Notes: generated by a model from the sequence alone, not told the origin. A stretch of 64,000 nucleotides of DNA from Pseudomonas sp. TH15 (GCF_016651105.1 NZ_JAEKEL010000001.1:2656001-2720000), one strand, 5' to 3'. Positions 26,683 through 36,223 are shown, numbered from the stretch's first letter. Translations and numbers: made by a program.

Positions 26683-27294
26683 ATGGCGGCTGACGACACC
26701 CAACTGCTCGTGCGTTTGCTGGCAGGCGAGCAGCAGGCTTTCAAGGAACTGGTCACGACCTATCAAAGCGCGATGCGCGCCGTCGCGTATGCGATCGTCG
26801 GCCAGCGTCATGTCGAGGAAGTGGTGCAAGACGCCTGGCTGTCGGTGGTACGCCATATTGGCAGCTTCGAGGGCCGTTCCAGTCTCAAGACCTGGTTACT
26901 GACCATCACCGCCAACTCGGCCAAGAGTCGTTACAAGCTCAATCGCCGCGAAGTGCTGATGGATGACCTGCCGTCGCCTCACGGCACTATTGATGATGAC
27001 CGTTTTTCTCCTGGTGATGGCCATTGGCTGGTGGCGCCTTTCGCCTGGCATCAGGACACCCCGGAAGCGCTGTTGACCGAAAGCGAGTTGCGCGAGTGCC
27101 TGGAGCGCACGCTGCTGAGCCTGTCGGAACTGCAAAGCAGTGTTTTGTTGCTGCGCGAACGTCAGGGCCTTGAACTGGAAGAGATCTGTAATCTTCTGGA
27201 GATCTCGCTCTCCAATGTCCGAGTGCTGCTGCATCGTGCGCGGCTGAAAGTCTTCGCGACCGTGGAGCATTTTGAGGAGACCGGGGAATGTTGA
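26683..27294 (+). CDS. ECF sigma factor (sigma-70 family)
   Basis: 203 residues. Region 2 is clear: LVRLLAGEQQAFKELVTTY, AYAIVGQRHVEEVVQDAWLS, SFEGRSSLKTWLLTITANSAK. Region 4 follows: LSELQSSVLLLRERQGLELE and EICNLLEISLSNVRVLLHRAR, a helix-turn-helix. AAGGAG at 26669-26674 is 8 bases upstream. The stop overlaps the start of a small zinc-binding gene by seven bases, a standard sigma/anti-sigma pair. The place beside a KAS III gene suggests a role in membrane lipid or envelope stress. Confidence 0.93.
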   Translation: MAADDTQLLVRLLAGEQQAFKELVTTYQSAMRAVAYAIVGQRHVEEVVQDAWLSVVRHIGSFEGRSSLKTWLLTITANSAKSRYKLNRREVLMDDLPSPHGTIDDDRFSPGDGHWLVAPFAWHQDTPEALLTESELRECLERTLLSLSELQSSVLLLRERQGLELEEICNLLEISLSNVRVLLHRARLKVFATVEHFEETGEC

Positions 27295-27527
27295 CCTGTA
27301 AGGAACAAGTAGCGCGCTCCAGCGATTATCTCGATGGCCAGTTGAACTTCCGCGAGAAGCTGATGGTGCGTCATCACCTGATGTTTTGCCCCAACTGCAG
27401 GCGCTTCATTCGTCAGATGCGCTTGATGCAAGCCACCTTGAAGGCCATGCCGCAAGAGCCTGTAGAAGATGTCGATGCGCTGGCAGAACGACTGGCCGAA
27501 CAGCGCCGTAAAGACAAGCCCCTGTAG
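27288..27527 (+). CDS. Small zinc-finger anti-sigma factor (zf-HC2)
   Basis: 79 residues with the zinc-binding anti-sigma motif HHLMFCPNC (HxxxCxxC pattern at about residues 28-36), preceded by Cys4 and the helical SDYLDGQLNFREKLMVR. There is no membrane segment, so it is a soluble anti-sigma factor. Translation is coupled to the sigma gene by a seven-base overlap. Its last codons, AAG CCC CTG TAG, are inside the end of a REP element; the REP provides the stop. Confidence 0.85.
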   Translation: MLTCKEQVARSSDYLDGQLNFREKLMVRHHLMFCPNCRRFIRQMRLMQATLKAMPQEPVEDVDALAERLAEQRRKDKPL

Positions 27528-27603
27528 GAACTGCGAAGGCTGCGATCTTTTGATCTTGTTTGTTCAGATCAAAAGATCGCAGCCTTCGGCAGCTCTTACA
27601 GGG
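27520..27603. repeat. REP hairpin that supplies the anti-sigma stop codon
   Basis: CTGTAGGAACTGCGAAGGCT, GATCTTTTGATC and inverted AAAAGATCGCAGCCTTCGGC form a long hairpin. The TAG of CTGTAG ends the anti-sigma gene. Confidence 0.88.
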
Positions 27604-27701
27604 GTTTTTTGCATCCTGCAAAAATAGCCCGGCGCGGGTGAAACGAACGGATGATGGGGATCGTCCCGCCCGAACCAGACTAAAGAAGAGCAACTGCTTT
27701 T

Positions 27702-29024
27702 TTAGAACTTGGCTTCCGCGTCCAGCTGCAGGGTGTTGGTGTCTGCGTCACGCTGGGTTCGGCTGGCGAAGTCGGCCTTGGTCAGGAAGTACGTGGCGCC
27801 GAGGGCGAAGTTCTTGTCGATGTCGTAACCGACCTTGAACTTGTGACCACGCGAACCGGTGGTGCCGTTGGCGAAGTCGGAGTCGGTGAAGGCGCCGACC
27901 ACAGCGTTGCGCTGCACGTCACGATAGTTGTAATCGAGGTTGAAGCCGAAAACTTTCGACTTGGCACCGAGCAACCACGCCGTGTCCTGATCGGTGACGG
28001 CATCGTTGTTCTTCACGTACTGCCCGTAGAACGACAGTGGCATTGGCAGGCCGCCGATGTCGATCTGGCTGAAACCCTCATACAGACGGAATTGGTTGTT
28101 GGCGGAGTTGCCGTTGACTGCCAGCGCGCACGGGGTGGAAGTGCCGGTGCAGCGGCTGTCTTCGTCGTTCTGGTAGGCGTAGACGCTGCCGCCGAGGGTC
28201 AGTTTCAGGTTGTCGGTGAGCGCCAGGCGGCTACCCAACTGGCCAGCGGTCAGACGCAAGTCGTGACGGAATTGCACGCCTTCGCCGTCGACGTTGTCCT
28301 TGAGGGTGTAGTTGCCCAGGCTGCCGAACAGTTCGGCGCTGCTGCCCAATGGGTATTTGTAGGTGACGGCCAGACCTTCCGGGTTGATGTCGCTATCCCA
28401 GATCACGTCGCCCATGCTCACCCACGGTTGCATCATCTTGCCGCCGATCACGTGCAGGTTCTTGATCGCGTCCGGGTGGTAGTCGATGTAACCGAGGTCG
28501 AGCCAGATCTGCTTCTTGTCGAAGTAGTTGTCCATGTCCTGGTTGGTCGAGCGAGCGTCATCGCCGCCGCCGGTGGCGATACGGATGCCGGTGTCGACTT
28601 GCGGGTTGATCTCGCTGTAGGCACCCAGACGGGCACGGATGCGTTGGCGATCCTTGTCGCGGCCGCCATTGTTGGACTCGCCGTCGATCTTGACGGTCTC
28701 CTGACGAATACGCACATCGCCCTTGAACTGAGTCTTGGCGGCCCACGCCAGTTTCTGGTCGAAAGCGCTTTGTTCGTTGGTCTTCTTCGCGACAGCCGCG
28801 ACTTGTTCATTGGTCTCTTGCTGCGCCTGCTGCGCGATTTGCTGAGCCTTCTGATCCTTGGCCAGTTCAGTTTGCAGTTCTACGTACTGCGCTTGGGAAA
28901 TCGAACCGTTGGCCTTGAGCATGTCGAGCAGTTTGGCGTCGACTGCGGCACTGGCCGGAACACTCATGGCCAGCAACAGGCCACCGCACAGGGCCGCCGC
29001 AGTTTTCGTGGAAGCAAGACGCAT
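27702..29024 (-). CDS. Putative outer-membrane porin
   Basis: 440 residues. A signal peptide (MRLASTKTAAALCGGLLLA, cleavage after SVPASA) is followed by a periplasmic segment rich in Gln, Glu and Ala (about residues 45-90, AKDQKAQQIAQQAQQETNEQ), likely a coiled coil. Then come repeated amphipathic strands (FKGDVRIRQETVKIDGES, RIRARLGAYSEINPQ, GHKFKVGYDIDKNFALG) ending in a terminal Phe (LQLDAEAKF) as outer-membrane barrels do. Fits the 'putative porin' family of Pseudomonas. The start at 29024 has GGAGATTGC upstream. Convergent with the sigma/anti-sigma pair, so regulation by it is only a guess. Confidence 0.85.
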   Translation of the reverse strand: MRLASTKTAAALCGGLLLAMSVPASAAVDAKLLDMLKANGSISQAQYVELQTELAKDQKAQQIAQQAQQETNEQVAAVAKKTNEQSAFDQKLAWAAKTQFKGDVRIRQETVKIDGESNNGGRDKDRQRIRARLGAYSEINPQVDTGIRIATGGGDDARSTNQDMDNYFDKKQIWLDLGYIDYHPDAIKNLHVIGGKMMQPWVSMGDVIWDSDINPEGLAVTYKYPLGSSAELFGSLGNYTLKDNVDGEGVQFRHDLRLTAGQLGSRLALTDNLKLTLGGSVYAYQNDEDSRCTGTSTPCALAVNGNSANNQFRLYEGFSQIDIGGLPMPLSFYGQYVKNNDAVTDQDTAWLLGAKSKVFGFNLDYNYRDVQRNAVVGAFTDSDFANGTTGSRGHKFKVGYDIDKNFALGATYFLTKADFASRTQRDADTNTLQLDAEAKF

Positions 29025-29307
29025 AGCAATCTCCGAAGATGAGAGAGGATGGCTGAACCATCCTGGGCACAACCGACGATTTGGACGTCGGAAAACAGTG
29101 TCCGGGTAGAACCCGGCGCTCTAAAAACAGGCGCCAGTATCGCGATGGTTTATGACAGAGCAGTGGCACAGTGATGGCAGGTTGATGACGTTGCGATCTG
29201 GCCTTGAACGATTGATCTAGAGCGCTGTCGGCCGATTGCGGGTGTGCGAAGCAGCGCAATCGGCGATACTCGCCGGGCGCCGAAACCCAGATGTGGAGAG
29301 CCAGTTG

Positions 29308-30432
29308 ATGCCGCTGCAACGTCTGGAAAGTCTGTCCGAAATCGCGCCGCAAACGTGGGACGCGCTGGTACCTGAAAATCAGCCGTTTCTGCGTCACGCT
29401 TTCCTCTGCGCCCTGGAAGACAGTGGCAGCGTCGGCCCGCATTCAGGCTGGCAGCCTGAGCATTTACTGCACATCGAAGGCGACCGCCTGATCGCTGCAT
29501 TGCCCAGTTATCGCAAATGGCATTCCTATGGCGAGTACGTGTTCGACCACGCCTGGGCCGATGCCTGTGCGCGTGCCGGTATCGAGTATTACCCCAAGCT
29601 GTTGACCGCCGTGCCGTTCAGCCCGGTCAGCGGGCCGCGTTTGCTGGCGGCCAATGTCGAGGATGGCTTTGAGTTGCTGAAAAGCCTGCCGGGGTATCTG
29701 GAAATCGAAGAACTCTCCAGCGCGCACATCAACTTCACCGATCCATTTACTGACGCAGCATTGGCCGAACAACCCGGCTGGTTGCAGCGCATCGGCTGTC
29801 AGTATCACTGGCAGAACCGCGGTTATCGGGACTTCCAGGATTTTCTCGACGCGCTCAGTTCGCGCAAGCGCAAACAGATGCGCAAGGAACGCGAGCAAGT
29901 GGCCGGGCAGGGCATTGAGTTCGAATGGCTTGAGGGTGCGCAACTGACCCAGGCGCAGTGGGATTTCGTCTACGCCTGCTATGCCAATACCTACGCGGTG
30001 CGTCGACAAACGCCGTACCTGACGCGGGAGTTCTTCAGCCTGTTGGCCGAGCGCATGCCGGAGTCGATTCGCGTGGTGCTGGCCAAACAAGGCTCACGGC
30101 CGGTGGCCATGGCGTTCAGCCTGGTGGGTGGCGACAGTTTCTACGGCCGTTACTGGGGTTGCCTGGCGGAGTACGACCGTTTGCATTTCGAAACCTGTTT
30201 CTATCAGGGCATGGATTACGCCATTGCCAATGGTTTCCAGCGTTTTGACGCCGGGGCGCAGGGTGAGCACAAGTTGATTCGTGGGTTCGAACCGGTGATC
30301 ACCCATTCCTGGCATTACCTGCGTCATCCCGGTTTGAAAGCAGCCGTCAAAGACTTTTTGCAGCAAGAACGTGTCGGGGTCCTGGCGTATGCCGAGGAAG
30401 CGAGGACCGCCTTGCCTTATCGGCAAGCCTAG
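29308..30432 (+). CDS. FemAB-like N-acyltransferase (COG3146 family)
   Basis: 374 residues. The protein matches the FemAB-like family with double GNAT folds: QPFLRHAFLCALEDSGSVG near the start, ALPSYRKWHSYGEYVFDHAW, INFTDPFTD, then FLDALSSRKRKQMRKEREQV, and GGDSFYGRYWGCLAEYDRL followed by HFETCFYQGMDYAIANG and FDAGAQGEHKLIRGF. Related enzymes transfer aminoacyl groups in peptidoglycan, but the function of this family is not established. The ATG at 29308 is fixed by GGAGAG 8 bases before. It is divergent from the porin; the 283 bases between hold no supported gene. Confidence 0.82.
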   Translation: MPLQRLESLSEIAPQTWDALVPENQPFLRHAFLCALEDSGSVGPHSGWQPEHLLHIEGDRLIAALPSYRKWHSYGEYVFDHAWADACARAGIEYYPKLLTAVPFSPVSGPRLLAANVEDGFELLKSLPGYLEIEELSSAHINFTDPFTDAALAEQPGWLQRIGCQYHWQNRGYRDFQDFLDALSSRKRKQMRKEREQVAGQGIEFEWLEGAQLTQAQWDFVYACYANTYAVRRQTPYLTREFFSLLAERMPESIRVVLAKQGSRPVAMAFSLVGGDSFYGRYWGCLAEYDRLHFETCFYQGMDYAIANGFQRFDAGAQGEHKLIRGFEPVITHSWHYLRHPGLKAAVKDFLQQERVGVLAYAEEARTALPYRQA

Positions 30433-30438
30433 ATTCCT

Positions 30439-30531
30439 TGCAGGAGCCGAGCTTGCTCGCGAAAGCGGTGGGTCAGTCGCGCAAGTATCGACTGACGCGA
30501 CGCTTTCGCGAGCAAGCTCGACTCCTACAGG
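30439..30531. repeat. REPIN between convergent genes
   Basis: GCAGGAGCCGAGCTTGCTCG and inverted CGAGCAAGCTCGACTCCTAC with inner inverted GCGAAAGCG / CGCTTTCGC. Confidence 0.85.
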
Positions 30532-30549
30532 GTTAAGTGTTTGCCTTGG

Positions 30550-31242
30550 TTACTCTTCTTTGCCCAACCAGCGGTAGATCCCGCCGCCCACCACCGCGCC
30601 CAGCAGCGGCGCGACCCAGAACATCCACAACTGCGCGATCGCCCAGCCGCCGACCATCAGCGCCGGCCCGGTGCTGCGCGCCGGGTTGACCGAGGTGTTG
30701 GTGACGGGAATGGAGATCAGGTGGATCAGGGTCAGGCCCAGGCCGATGGCAATCGGTGCCAGCCCCGCAGGCGCTCGTTTGTCGGTGGCGCCAAGGATGA
30801 TGATCACGAACATCCCGGTCATCACCAGTTCCGTGACAAACCCGGCCGCCATCGAATACTTGCCCGGCGAGTGCTCGCCATAACCGTTGGAGGCGAGGCC
30901 GGCGGCGATGTCAAAACCCTCCCTGCCGCTAGCGATGTAGTAAAGCAGCGCTGCGGCCAGAATCGCGCCCAGCACTTGGGCGATGATGTAGGCGGGCAGT
31001 TCTCTGGCCGGAAACCGACCTCCGACAAACAGACCGACCGACACGGCCGGGTTGAGATGACATCCGCTGATGTGACCAATGGCGAACGCCATGGTCAACA
31101 CCGTCAAACCAAAGGCCAGGGCCACCCCCAGCACGCCGATTCCCAGTGGCGACGACGCGGCGATCACCGCACTGCCACACCCACCCAATACCAACCAGAA
31201 CGTACCCAGCAACTCCGTGACTGAACGTTTGAACAGAGACAT
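30550..31242 (-). CDS. aqpZ: Aquaporin Z
   Basis: 230 residues, six membrane helices. Both NPA boxes are present: [17 protein letters not shown] and [17 protein letters not shown]. The sequence [21 protein letters not shown] at the start and the Arg after the second NPA, plus His in the second half ([18 protein letters not shown]), mark a water-selective channel rather than a glycerol facilitator. GGACTC-type ribosome site upstream at 31250. Convergent with the FemAB-like gene across a REPIN. Confidence 0.94.
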   Translation of the reverse strand: MSLFKRSVTELLGTFWLVLGGCGSAVIAASSPLGIGVLGVALAFGLTVLTMAFAIGHISGCHLNPAVSVGLFVGGRFPARELPAYIIAQVLGAILAAALLYYIASGREGFDIAAGLASNGYGEHSPGKYSMAAGFVTELVMTGMFVIIILGATDKRAPAGLAPIAIGLGLTLIHLISIPVTNTSVNPARSTGPALMVGGWAIAQLWMFWVAPLLGAVVGGGIYRWLGKEE

Positions 31243-31370
31243 GAGAAGAGTCCTTGATAGCGCTGCTATCGAGACTGCATCGGGTTGTGCGTCCTTGCAG
31301 ACTTACGACAGGCTCCGTTCCGAAGCCTTGGCTGAGTACAGCAGGGTTTTAACGGATTTCCAGCGGCTAC

Positions 31371-31460
31371 AAAAGCAAAGATCGCAGCCTTCGGCAGCTA
31401 CAGGAGAACGCATTCCAATGTAGGAGCTGCCGCGTGAAACGAGGCTGCGATCTTTTGATC
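31371..31460. repeat. REP hairpin
   Basis: AAGATCGCAGCCTTCGGCAG and the inverted GAGCTGCCGCGTGAAACGAGG-type arm ending GCTGCGATCTTTTGATC. Lies between aqpZ and the ABC exporter, upstream of one and downstream of the other. Confidence 0.8.
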
Positions 31461-31473
31461 TTCTGGTTTTGGA

Positions 31474-33306
31474 TCAGTCGATCCCGACAAACCCTCCGGT
31501 CTGGTGCGCCCACAAACGCGCATACAACCCGCGATGCGCCAGCAGTTCGGCGTGGGTGCCGCTCTCGGCAATCTTGCCGTTCTCCAGCACCACCAGCCGA
31601 TCCATGCGGGCGATGGTCGAGAGCCGGTGCGCAATCGCGATCACGGTTTTGCCCTGCATCAGGGTTTCCAGGCTTTCCTGGATCGCTGCTTCGACTTCCG
31701 AGTCCAGCGCCGAGGTGGCCTCGTCCATGATCAGGATCGGCGCGTCCTTGAGCAACACCCGGGCGATAGCGATCCGCTGACGCTGGCCGCCGGAAAGTTT
31801 CACCCCACGCTCACCGACATGCGCATCGAAGCCGGTGCGGCCTTCGGCGTCCGAGAGCAACGGGATGAACTCGTCAGCCCGGGCCTTGTGCGCCGCTTCC
31901 CAGAGTTCGGCGTCGGTGGCGTCGGGCCTGCCGTAAAGCAGGTTGTCGCGAATCGAGCGGTGCAGCAGCGAGGTGTCCTGGGTGATCATGCCGATGCGTT
32001 CGCGCAGGCTTTCCTGGCCGACCTCGGCGATGTTCTGGCCATCGATGAGGATTCGCCCGCCCTGGACGTCATAGAGGCGTAGCAACAGGTTCACCAGGGT
32101 CGATTTACCGGCACCGGACGGCCCGATCAAGCCGATTTTCTCACCGGGTTTGATCGTCAGGTTAAGGCCGCCGATGATCCCGCTCTTCTTGCCGTAGTGG
32201 AAATCCACCTGCTCGAAACGCACTTCGCCACTCGCCACGGCCAGCGGTTTGGCCTGCTCGCGGTCGGTGACGCTGACCGGTTGGGCGATGGTCCGCAAAC
32301 CGTCCTGGACCATGCCGATGTTTTCGAAGATGCCGGTGACTACCCACATGATCCAGCCGGACATGTTGACGATGCGGATCACCAGGCCTGTGGCCAGGGC
32401 AATCGCGCCGACCGAGATCAGTGACTGAGACCACAACCACAGGGCCAGGCCGGTGGTGGCGACGATCAGCAGGCCGTTCATGCTGGTGATGGCCACGTCC
32501 ATGCTGGTGACCACACGGCCGGCCAACTGGGCTTTTTCGGTTTGCTCCTTGATGGCCTCCTTGGCGTACTGCTGTTCAAAATTGGTGTGGGCGAACAGCT
32601 TCAGGGTGGTGATGTTGGTGTAGCCGTCGACGATCCGCCCCATGAGTTTTGAGCGCGCATCGGAAGACTGCACCGAGCGATCCTTGACCCGTGGCACGAA
32701 GTAATAAAGTGCACCAATGAAGCCTGCGATCCAAGTGATCAGCGGGATCATCAGGCGCCAGTCGGCTTCGGCAAACAGCACCAGCGCGCTGATGGCGTAG
32801 ATCAGCACATGCCACAAGGCGTCCACGGCTTGCACGGCGGAGTCGCGCAGGGCGTTGCCGGTTTGCATGATGCGCTGGGCGATGCGCCCGGCGAAGTCGT
32901 TCTGGAAGAAATTCAGGCTCTGTTTGAGCACGTAGCGGTGGTTCTGCCAGAGAATCAGGCTGGTCATGCCCGGCGTCAGGGTTTGATGCACCAGCAGGTC
33001 GTGCAGGCCGAAGAAAATCGGGCGCAGGATCAGGGTGACCACCACCATCCAGGTCAGTTCGAGCGCGTGGTCCTGGAAGAAGTTGGGGTTCGGCGTGCCT
33101 TGGGCCAGGTCGATGATGCGGCTCAGGTAGTTGAACAGCGCCACTTCGATCAACGAGGCGAACAGGCCGACGACCAGCAGGGCGGCGAAACTCGGCCAGA
33201 CCTGCTTCAAGTAATAGGTGTAGAAGGGGAGAACCCGATCCGGCGGAGCCGCCGTCGGTGCATCGCGGAAGATGTCGATCAGTCTTTCAAAACGGCGATA
33301 AAGCAT
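31474..33306 (-). CDS. ABC exporter, fused membrane and ATPase domains (ABCB type)
   Basis: 610 residues. The membrane domain has about six helices (WPSFAALLVVGLFASLIEVA, WMVVVTLILRPIFFGLHDLL, DALWHVLIYAISALVLFAEA). The ATPase domain has Walker A GPSGAGKSTLVNLLLRLYD, signature LSGGQRQRIAIARVLL, Walker B APILIMDEATSALD and switch His in AIAHRLSTIARMD. It acts as a homodimer exporting a lipid or drug-like substrate, not identified here. Start at 33306 rather than 18 codons upstream, because family members begin MLYRRFERLIDIF. Confidence 0.9.
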   Translation of the reverse strand: MLYRRFERLIDIFRDAPTAAPPDRVLPFYTYYLKQVWPSFAALLVVGLFASLIEVALFNYLSRIIDLAQGTPNPNFFQDHALELTWMVVVTLILRPIFFGLHDLLVHQTLTPGMTSLILWQNHRYVLKQSLNFFQNDFAGRIAQRIMQTGNALRDSAVQAVDALWHVLIYAISALVLFAEADWRLMIPLITWIAGFIGALYYFVPRVKDRSVQSSDARSKLMGRIVDGYTNITTLKLFAHTNFEQQYAKEAIKEQTEKAQLAGRVVTSMDVAITSMNGLLIVATTGLALWLWSQSLISVGAIALATGLVIRIVNMSGWIMWVVTGIFENIGMVQDGLRTIAQPVSVTDREQAKPLAVASGEVRFEQVDFHYGKKSGIIGGLNLTIKPGEKIGLIGPSGAGKSTLVNLLLRLYDVQGGRILIDGQNIAEVGQESLRERIGMITQDTSLLHRSIRDNLLYGRPDATDAELWEAAHKARADEFIPLLSDAEGRTGFDAHVGERGVKLSGGQRQRIAIARVLLKDAPILIMDEATSALDSEVEAAIQESLETLMQGKTVIAIAHRLSTIARMDRLVVLENGKIAESGTHAELLAHRGLYARLWAHQTGGFVGID

Positions 33307-33391
33307 TGGTTCTCCGCCCGCGCTGGGGCTCTCCTTTGAACAGTGTGAGCGGTGCCGCAAAGCGACAGCCGCTCAAAACATCCAATGAAGC

Positions 33392-33949
33392 TTAGTTGAT
33401 GACTTTGGCCGACTTGATGAACACTGGATCGGCCGGCACATCTTTCATGCCGCTTTTGGTGGTGGTTGGCGAGTTGACGATGACGTCCACCACATCCATG
33501 CCTTTGACCACTTTGCCGAATACGGCATAGCCGTCGCCGCTGTCGAGGAAGTCGTTGTCTTTGACGTTGACGAAGAATTGGCTGGTGGCCGAATCCGGAT
33601 CGGAAGTGCGGGCCATGGACAGCGTGCCACGGACGTTATGCAAACCGTTCTTGGACTCGTTCTTGATCGGCGCCTTGGTGTCTTTTTGCGTCATCTGTTG
33701 AGTAAAACCGCCGCCCTGAACCATGAAGCCCGGGATCACGCGGTGGAAAATCGTGTTGTTGTAGAAGCCGCTGTTGACGTAATCCAGAAAGTTCTTGGTA
33801 CTGATCGGCGCCTTGACCGGGTCCAGTTCGATTTCGATGGTGCCGTTGGTGGTGACCAACTCAACGTGTGGCGCCTTGGCAGGCGTTGCAGCCATCAGGT
33901 TGGCGGCAAACAGTACGGAGCCGGCGACGAGGGCGATTTTTTTCAACAT
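33392..33949 (-). CDS. ppiA: Periplasmic peptidyl-prolyl isomerase (cyclophilin)
   Basis: 185 residues. Signal peptide [20 protein letters not shown] then the cyclophilin fold: [38 protein letters not shown] (the catalytic Arg in FHRVIPG), [19 protein letters not shown] and [15 protein letters not shown]. It speeds folding of periplasmic and outer-membrane proteins. It follows the hydrolase gene by three bases on the same strand. Confidence 0.93.
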   Translation of the reverse strand: MLKKIALVAGSVLFAANLMAATPAKAPHVELVTTNGTIEIELDPVKAPISTKNFLDYVNSGFYNNTIFHRVIPGFMVQGGGFTQQMTQKDTKAPIKNESKNGLHNVRGTLSMARTSDPDSATSQFFVNVKDNDFLDSGDGYAVFGKVVKGMDVVDVIVNSPTTTKSGMKDVPADPVFIKSAKVIN

Positions 33950-33952
33950 GGG

Positions 33953-34756
33953 TCAGTGATCCTGAGTAGTGGTGTCGACTGCGGTGAGAAACTCGAGCAG
34001 GGTTTGGTTAAAACGTTCGGGTTGATCCAGCGGGGTGGCGTGGCGCGAATCGGCGATCACCACCAGCCGCGCATCGGGCAGCAGTTTTACATAGGTTTCT
34101 TTCAGCGCTGCCGGCGTGTAGTCACGGTCGGCGCTGACGATCAGGGTTGGACAGGTCACATTGGAAAGTCGTTCCTGAACCCCCCAGCCAACGATGGCAT
34201 CGAAGCTGGCGAGATAAGCATGTTTGTCGTTTTTTGCCCAGCGCTCGGCCATTTTTTGTCGCAAATCGGCCTGTTCCGGTTTGGGGAACAGCTTGCCACC
34301 CAAGGCCTTGCCGATGGTGCCGAGGCTAAGCGCGCGCATCAGGCTCCAGCGTTTGAACCACTGCCAGTAATCGTCGCGGCTGCGCAGTTTGACTTCGGGT
34401 GCGCTGTTGACGATGCACAGGCTCTTGAGCAGTTGCGGCTGATCCGTGGCCAGTTGAAAACCGATCATGCCGCCCATGGACAGGCCCACGTAATGGGTCG
34501 GCCCGAGGTTCAGGTGTTGCATCAGTGCGATCAGGTCGGCGCTGAAGCCGGCGATGCTATAGCGCTCGCGAGGTTTGTCCGAGCGACCGTGGCCGCGCAC
34601 ATCCGGGACGATCACCCGGTAGTGGGCGGATAACGCCGGGATCTGCATTTCCCAGTCCAGAGTGCTGGAACCCAGCCCGTGGACCAACAGCAGCGGAGTG
34701 CCATGGCCATATTCCTCATAGTGCAGGTTACAACCTTCATGTTCGAAATAGGCCAT
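33953..34756 (-). CDS. Alpha/beta-fold hydrolase
   Basis: 267 residues. Nucleophile elbow GLSMGG (Ser of HYVGLSMGGMIGF), oxyanion strand LLLVHGLGSSTLDW, acid region SADRDYTP and the final His in DSRHATPLDQPE. HGRSDKPRERYSIAG is typical of 3-oxoadipate enol-lactonase-like or carboxylesterase-like enzymes; substrate unknown. A LysR gene lies 14 bases upstream and ppiA 3 bases downstream on the same strand, so they may be cotranscribed. Confidence 0.88.
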   Translation of the reverse strand: MAYFEHEGCNLHYEEYGHGTPLLLVHGLGSSTLDWEMQIPALSAHYRVIVPDVRGHGRSDKPRERYSIAGFSADLIALMQHLNLGPTHYVGLSMGGMIGFQLATDQPQLLKSLCIVNSAPEVKLRSRDDYWQWFKRWSLMRALSLGTIGKALGGKLFPKPEQADLRQKMAERWAKNDKHAYLASFDAIVGWGVQERLSNVTCPTLIVSADRDYTPAALKETYVKLLPDARLVVIADSRHATPLDQPERFNQTLLEFLTAVDTTTQDH

Positions 34757-34770
34757 GCAAAAACTCCGTG

Positions 34771-35694
34771 TCAGGCTTGTTCAGGGGCGGCGAAGGGCGC
34801 ATCCAGCGGCGCGGTATCGAAGGTGCGCAGCAGTTCGATGAGGATCTGCGTCGCCGGGCCCAAGGGTTTGTCCTTGTTCGAGTACAGATAAAAGCTCGGG
34901 TTGCGGCTGCCGCCCTGGTCCAACGGTAGCAGCTTGAGCGTACCTTCCTTCAATTCCCGTTCGATCATGTGCCGGGGCAACCAGGCAAAACCCAACCCGC
35001 TGCCCACAAACGTGGCGGCCGTGGCCAGGCTGCCGACGGTCCAGCGCTGTTCGGCACCGAGCCAGCCAACGTCCCGTGGCTGCTGGCGGCCGGAGTCGCG
35101 GATGACCACTTGCATCTGGGTTTCCAGGTCCTGGAAGTTGATTTCGCGGTTTAGGCGATGCAGCGGGTGTTCGGGGTGAGCGACGGCGACAAATTCCACG
35201 TCACTCAATTCGGCGCCCAGGTAACCGGGAATGCTGAGACCGGTGATGGCCAGGTCGGCCACGCCTTCGAGCAGGACTTCTTCCACACCCGACAATACTT
35301 CTTCACGCAAGCGCACCCGGCAGCCACGGCTTTGCGGCATGAACGCGGTCAAGGCGCGGACGAGGCGGGCGCTCGGGTAAGCGGCATCGACCACCAGCCG
35401 CACTTCCGCTTCCCAGCCTTGCTCCATGTGGTGGGCCAGGTCTTCCAGTTGGCTGGCCTGTTTCACCAATTGCCGCGAACGGCGCAGCAACACGCCGCCG
35501 GCTTCGGTGAGCACTGCTTTACGGCCGTCGATACGCAACAGCGGCACACCGAGCTGGTCCTGCATGCGTGCCACGGTGTAGCTCACCGAGGATTGCGAGC
35601 GGTGCAGCGCTTCGGCGGCCTGGGCGAAACCACCGTGGTCGACCACGGCCTGCAACGTTCGCCATTGATCAAGGGTCACGCGGGGCGCTTTCAT
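34771..35694 (-). CDS. LysR-family transcriptional regulator
   Basis: 307 residues; HTH LDQWRTLQAVVDHGGFAQAA, LHRSQSSVSYTVARMQDQLG, then VPLLRIDGRKAVLTEAG. Effector domain has the usual strands (VRLVVDAAYPSARLVRALTA, GVADLAITGLSIPGYLG). Divergent from the small exported protein gene at 35744 (49-base gap) and 14 bases ahead of the hydrolase. Its target is not clear; the azoreductase gene 530 bases away on the other strand is one possibility. Confidence 0.88.
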   Translation of the reverse strand: MKAPRVTLDQWRTLQAVVDHGGFAQAAEALHRSQSSVSYTVARMQDQLGVPLLRIDGRKAVLTEAGGVLLRRSRQLVKQASQLEDLAHHMEQGWEAEVRLVVDAAYPSARLVRALTAFMPQSRGCRVRLREEVLSGVEEVLLEGVADLAITGLSIPGYLGAELSDVEFVAVAHPEHPLHRLNREINFQDLETQMQVVIRDSGRQQPRDVGWLGAEQRWTVGSLATAATFVGSGLGFAWLPRHMIERELKEGTLKLLPLDQGGSRNPSFYLYSNKDKPLGPATQILIELLRTFDTAPLDAPFAAPEQA

Positions 35695-35743
35695 GATGAG
35701 CTCCTCTTGTCCTAAGCTGGCAGTCCTTATTGGAGACTGCCGA

Positions 35744-36073
35744 ATGAAAAAATTCTGTTGTGTGGTATCGGGTTGTGCGCTGCTGGTGATGCTGCCGCTG
35801 ACTGCGTTTGCCTATCCGATCGATGTTCAGAAAACGCTCAATGGCTTGAGCATCGACTACAACTCCTATGACACGGATAGCGACATGGCCTCCATTCAGG
35901 TGAACAACTTCGGCACCACCGACGCAATCTGTAAGGTGGTTTTCAACAATGGCCCGGAAGCGCCGCGAACTCGCAATATCGATGTGCCTGCCGGCAAGCA
36001 CACCAACGCTACCGCCAAGTTCACCCGGACCATTATCAAGATGCGAATCGATCTGACCTGCACCCCAAAATGA
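35744..36073 (+). CDS. Small exported protein of unknown function
   Basis: 109 residues. Signal peptide MKKFCCVVSGCALLVMLPL, cleaved after AFA, then a mature ~85-residue beta-rich protein (NSYDTDSDMASIQVNNFG, DAICKVVFNNGPEAPRTRN) ending LTCTPK, with two mature cysteines likely disulfide-bonded. Similar small proteins occur in other Pseudomonas and are sometimes misnamed; I know of no function. GGAG 8 bases before the ATG. The 36074-36223 gap holds nothing obvious except the azoreductase promoter. Confidence 0.78.
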   Translation: MKKFCCVVSGCALLVMLPLTAFAYPIDVQKTLNGLSIDYNSYDTDSDMASIQVNNFGTTDAICKVVFNNGPEAPRTRNIDVPAGKHTNATAKFTRTIIKMRIDLTCTPK

Positions 36074-36223
36074 CGTCCTGCGGAGCAGGCCCACTGGGCA
36101 TGCTCCGCTTATAAACGAATTTATCGATGCTTTATAGCAGTTATTTGCGCTTTTTCATCGATATGACTCTGTTTAATCTCCACTCCATCGACTTACAGCA
36201 TTCTCAGATGGAGGCTACATCCC

